A stretch of 7,121 nucleotides of DNA. Origin: Candidatus Elarobacter sp. Its GTDB lineage: Bacteria; Vulcanimicrobiota; Vulcanimicrobiia; Vulcanimicrobiales; Vulcanimicrobiaceae. Of the stretch, positions 6,527 through 7,121 are shown piece by piece; the first letter of the stretch is position 1, and each line of letters opens with the position of its first letter. Made by a program: the position numbers and the translations under genes. The DNA is taken from contig JASLGJ010000471.1 of NCBI GenBank assembly GCA_030150085.1, positions 1-7,121 of the forward strand. Reading direction: 5' to 3'. The notes beneath the pieces are model-generated. The model saw only the letters and a list, made by a program, of their open reading frames with translations, made no database searches and was not told the origin of the DNA.

Positions 6527-6535
6527 CGTCTACCC

Positions 6536-6545
6536 GCGAATTCGC
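6536..6545. promoter_or_regulatory. Perfect 10-base palindrome in the lysA-maf gap
   Basis: GCGAATTCGC is a perfect palindrome inside the 43-base gap between the lysA stop and the maf GTG, about 10 bases upstream of the candidate -35 element. It could be part of an operator, but it is short and nothing else supports binding. No convincing terminator follows lysA here, so lysA and maf may share a transcript. Confidence 0.2.
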
Positions 6546-6561
6546 CCGTCCCGCGGCCCTT

Positions 6562-7121
6562 TCAGCGCAAGTCGAGGCGCGTCACGTCCTCGGCCGACTC
6601 GCCGCGCGCGGCCCGCCGGTGGTGCCCGTCGCGCACGAACACCAGCGGCGGGCGGCCGAAGCGGTTGTAGTTGCTGGCCATGCTGTACGTGTAGGCTCCG
6701 GTGTGGCGCAAGGCGAGCAGGTCGCCCGCCGCGATCCCGGCCGGCAGCACGTAGTCGCCCATCTCGTCGTTCTCGCACGAGCGCCCGACCAAGGTCGCCG
6801 GCTCGGCGGGGCCCAGCGCGCGCGCGCGCACCACCTCGGGCACGTGGCGCGCGCCGTAGATGATCGGGCGCGGGTTGTCGGCCAGGCCGCCGTCGGCGAC
6901 GACGAAGCGGCGCCGGCCCTGGGTTTTCACCGCCATCACGCGGTAGAGCGAGGTCCCGGCGCGGGCCACCAGCGCGCGCCCCGGCTCGAGCGCCAGCCGG
7001 TAGCGCCCGGCGGCGCGCGCGGCGAGCTGCGCGGCCAGCGCGTCGAGGTCGAGCGGGCGCGGGTCGCCGGCGTTTTCCTCGACCCCGATCCCGCCCCCGC
7101 AAATCAGCTCCGCGACGGGGT
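6562..7121 (-). CDS. lysA: Diaminopimelate decarboxylase, C-terminal part
   Basis: PLP-dependent, alanine-racemase-fold decarboxylase that turns meso-diaminopimelate into L-lysine, the last step of lysine synthesis. About 185 C-terminal residues are visible; the N-terminal half with the PLP lysine lies outside the window. The frame is open to the window edge, so any internal start such as the GTG at 6969 would cut the protein wrongly. Family motifs seen: the glycine-rich phosphate-binding CGGGIG (about 7084-7101), EPGRAL (6970-6987, PLP phosphate binding), VVADGGLADNPRPIIYGARH, the active-site Cys in RSCENDE (Cys codon 6775-6777, the CEN variant of the common CES), and GAYTYSMASNYNRFGRP (about 6649-6699), which carries substrate/PLP contact residues. 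The C-terminal GESAEDVTRLD fits the usual RRETYEDL-like ending. It stops 43 bases before maf. Related ornithine/arginine decarboxylases and BtrK-like enzymes share the fold, but the motif set fits LysA best. Confidence 0.92.
   Translation of the reverse strand, partial: PVAELICGGGIGVEENAGDPRPLDLDALAAQLAARAAGRYRLALEPGRALVARAGTSLYRVMAVKTQGRRRFVVADGGLADNPRPIIYGARHVPEVVRARALGPAEPATLVGRSCENDEMGDYVLPAGIAAGDLLALRHTGAYTYSMASNYNRFGRPPLVFVRDGHHRRAARGESAEDVTRLDLR

Noticed and set aside
6562..6969. A separate small 135-residue protein starting at GTG 6969
   Set aside because: The same frame continues upstream to the window edge and encodes the LysA EPGRAL and glycine-rich motifs, so this is only the C-terminal end of LysA.
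6530..7102. A 190-residue - strand frame overlapping lysA
   Set aside because: It lies in a different frame from the LysA motifs and is Arg/Gly/Pro-rich, as expected for a shadow frame.
1..7121. CRISPR arrays, transposases, tRNA or rRNA genes, toxin-antitoxin or defence genes
   Set aside because: I looked on both strands and saw no spaced repeat array, no insertion-sequence ends, no RNA gene and no such protein motifs. The window is mostly housekeeping cell-wall genes.

Overview
The window is very GC-rich chromosomal DNA (about 70% by eye). It is coding almost end to end, and no stretch over 100 bases lacks a gene. It holds a cell-envelope locus of a rod-shaped bacterium. The GC content, frequent GTG starts and divergent MreB fit a high-GC lineage outside the well-studied Proteobacteria. 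Eremiobacterota/Vulcanimicrobiota (WPS-2), Chloroflexota or a similar phylum are guesses that cannot be settled from this sequence.

Left part (about 1-1542, + strand): two genes in tandem, sharing one base at a TAG/GTG stop-start junction. The first is cut by the window edge and is an unrecognised, mostly helical protein with a Pro/Glu-rich linker. The second is a small protein with one N-terminal membrane helix and a HEAT-like helical repeat domain.

Right part (7121 down to 1551, - strand): a tightly packed run read lysA (partial), maf, mreB, mreC, mreD, mrdA. LysA makes lysine from meso-diaminopimelate, which is also a peptidoglycan building block. Maf is a YhdE-type nucleotide pyrophosphatase. 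MreB (actin-like filament), MreC and MreD (membrane scaffold) and PBP2 (transpeptidase) are core parts of the elongasome that builds the side wall. Genes from maf to mreD overlap by 4, 49 and 23 bases, so translational coupling is likely. No rodA is present; after mrdA the run meets the + strand pair tail to tail across an 8-base gap, where a small hairpin contains both stop codons.

No CRISPR array, mobile element, RNA gene or defence system is visible. The points most worth a second look are: a Gln where MreB normally has its catalytic Glu (the actin-like state), a promoter-like site lying on top of the only usable maf start, a long mreB/mreC overlap with an SD-like site placed for an ATT codon, the double-stop hairpin, and the coupled unknown/HEAT pair beside the elongasome genes.
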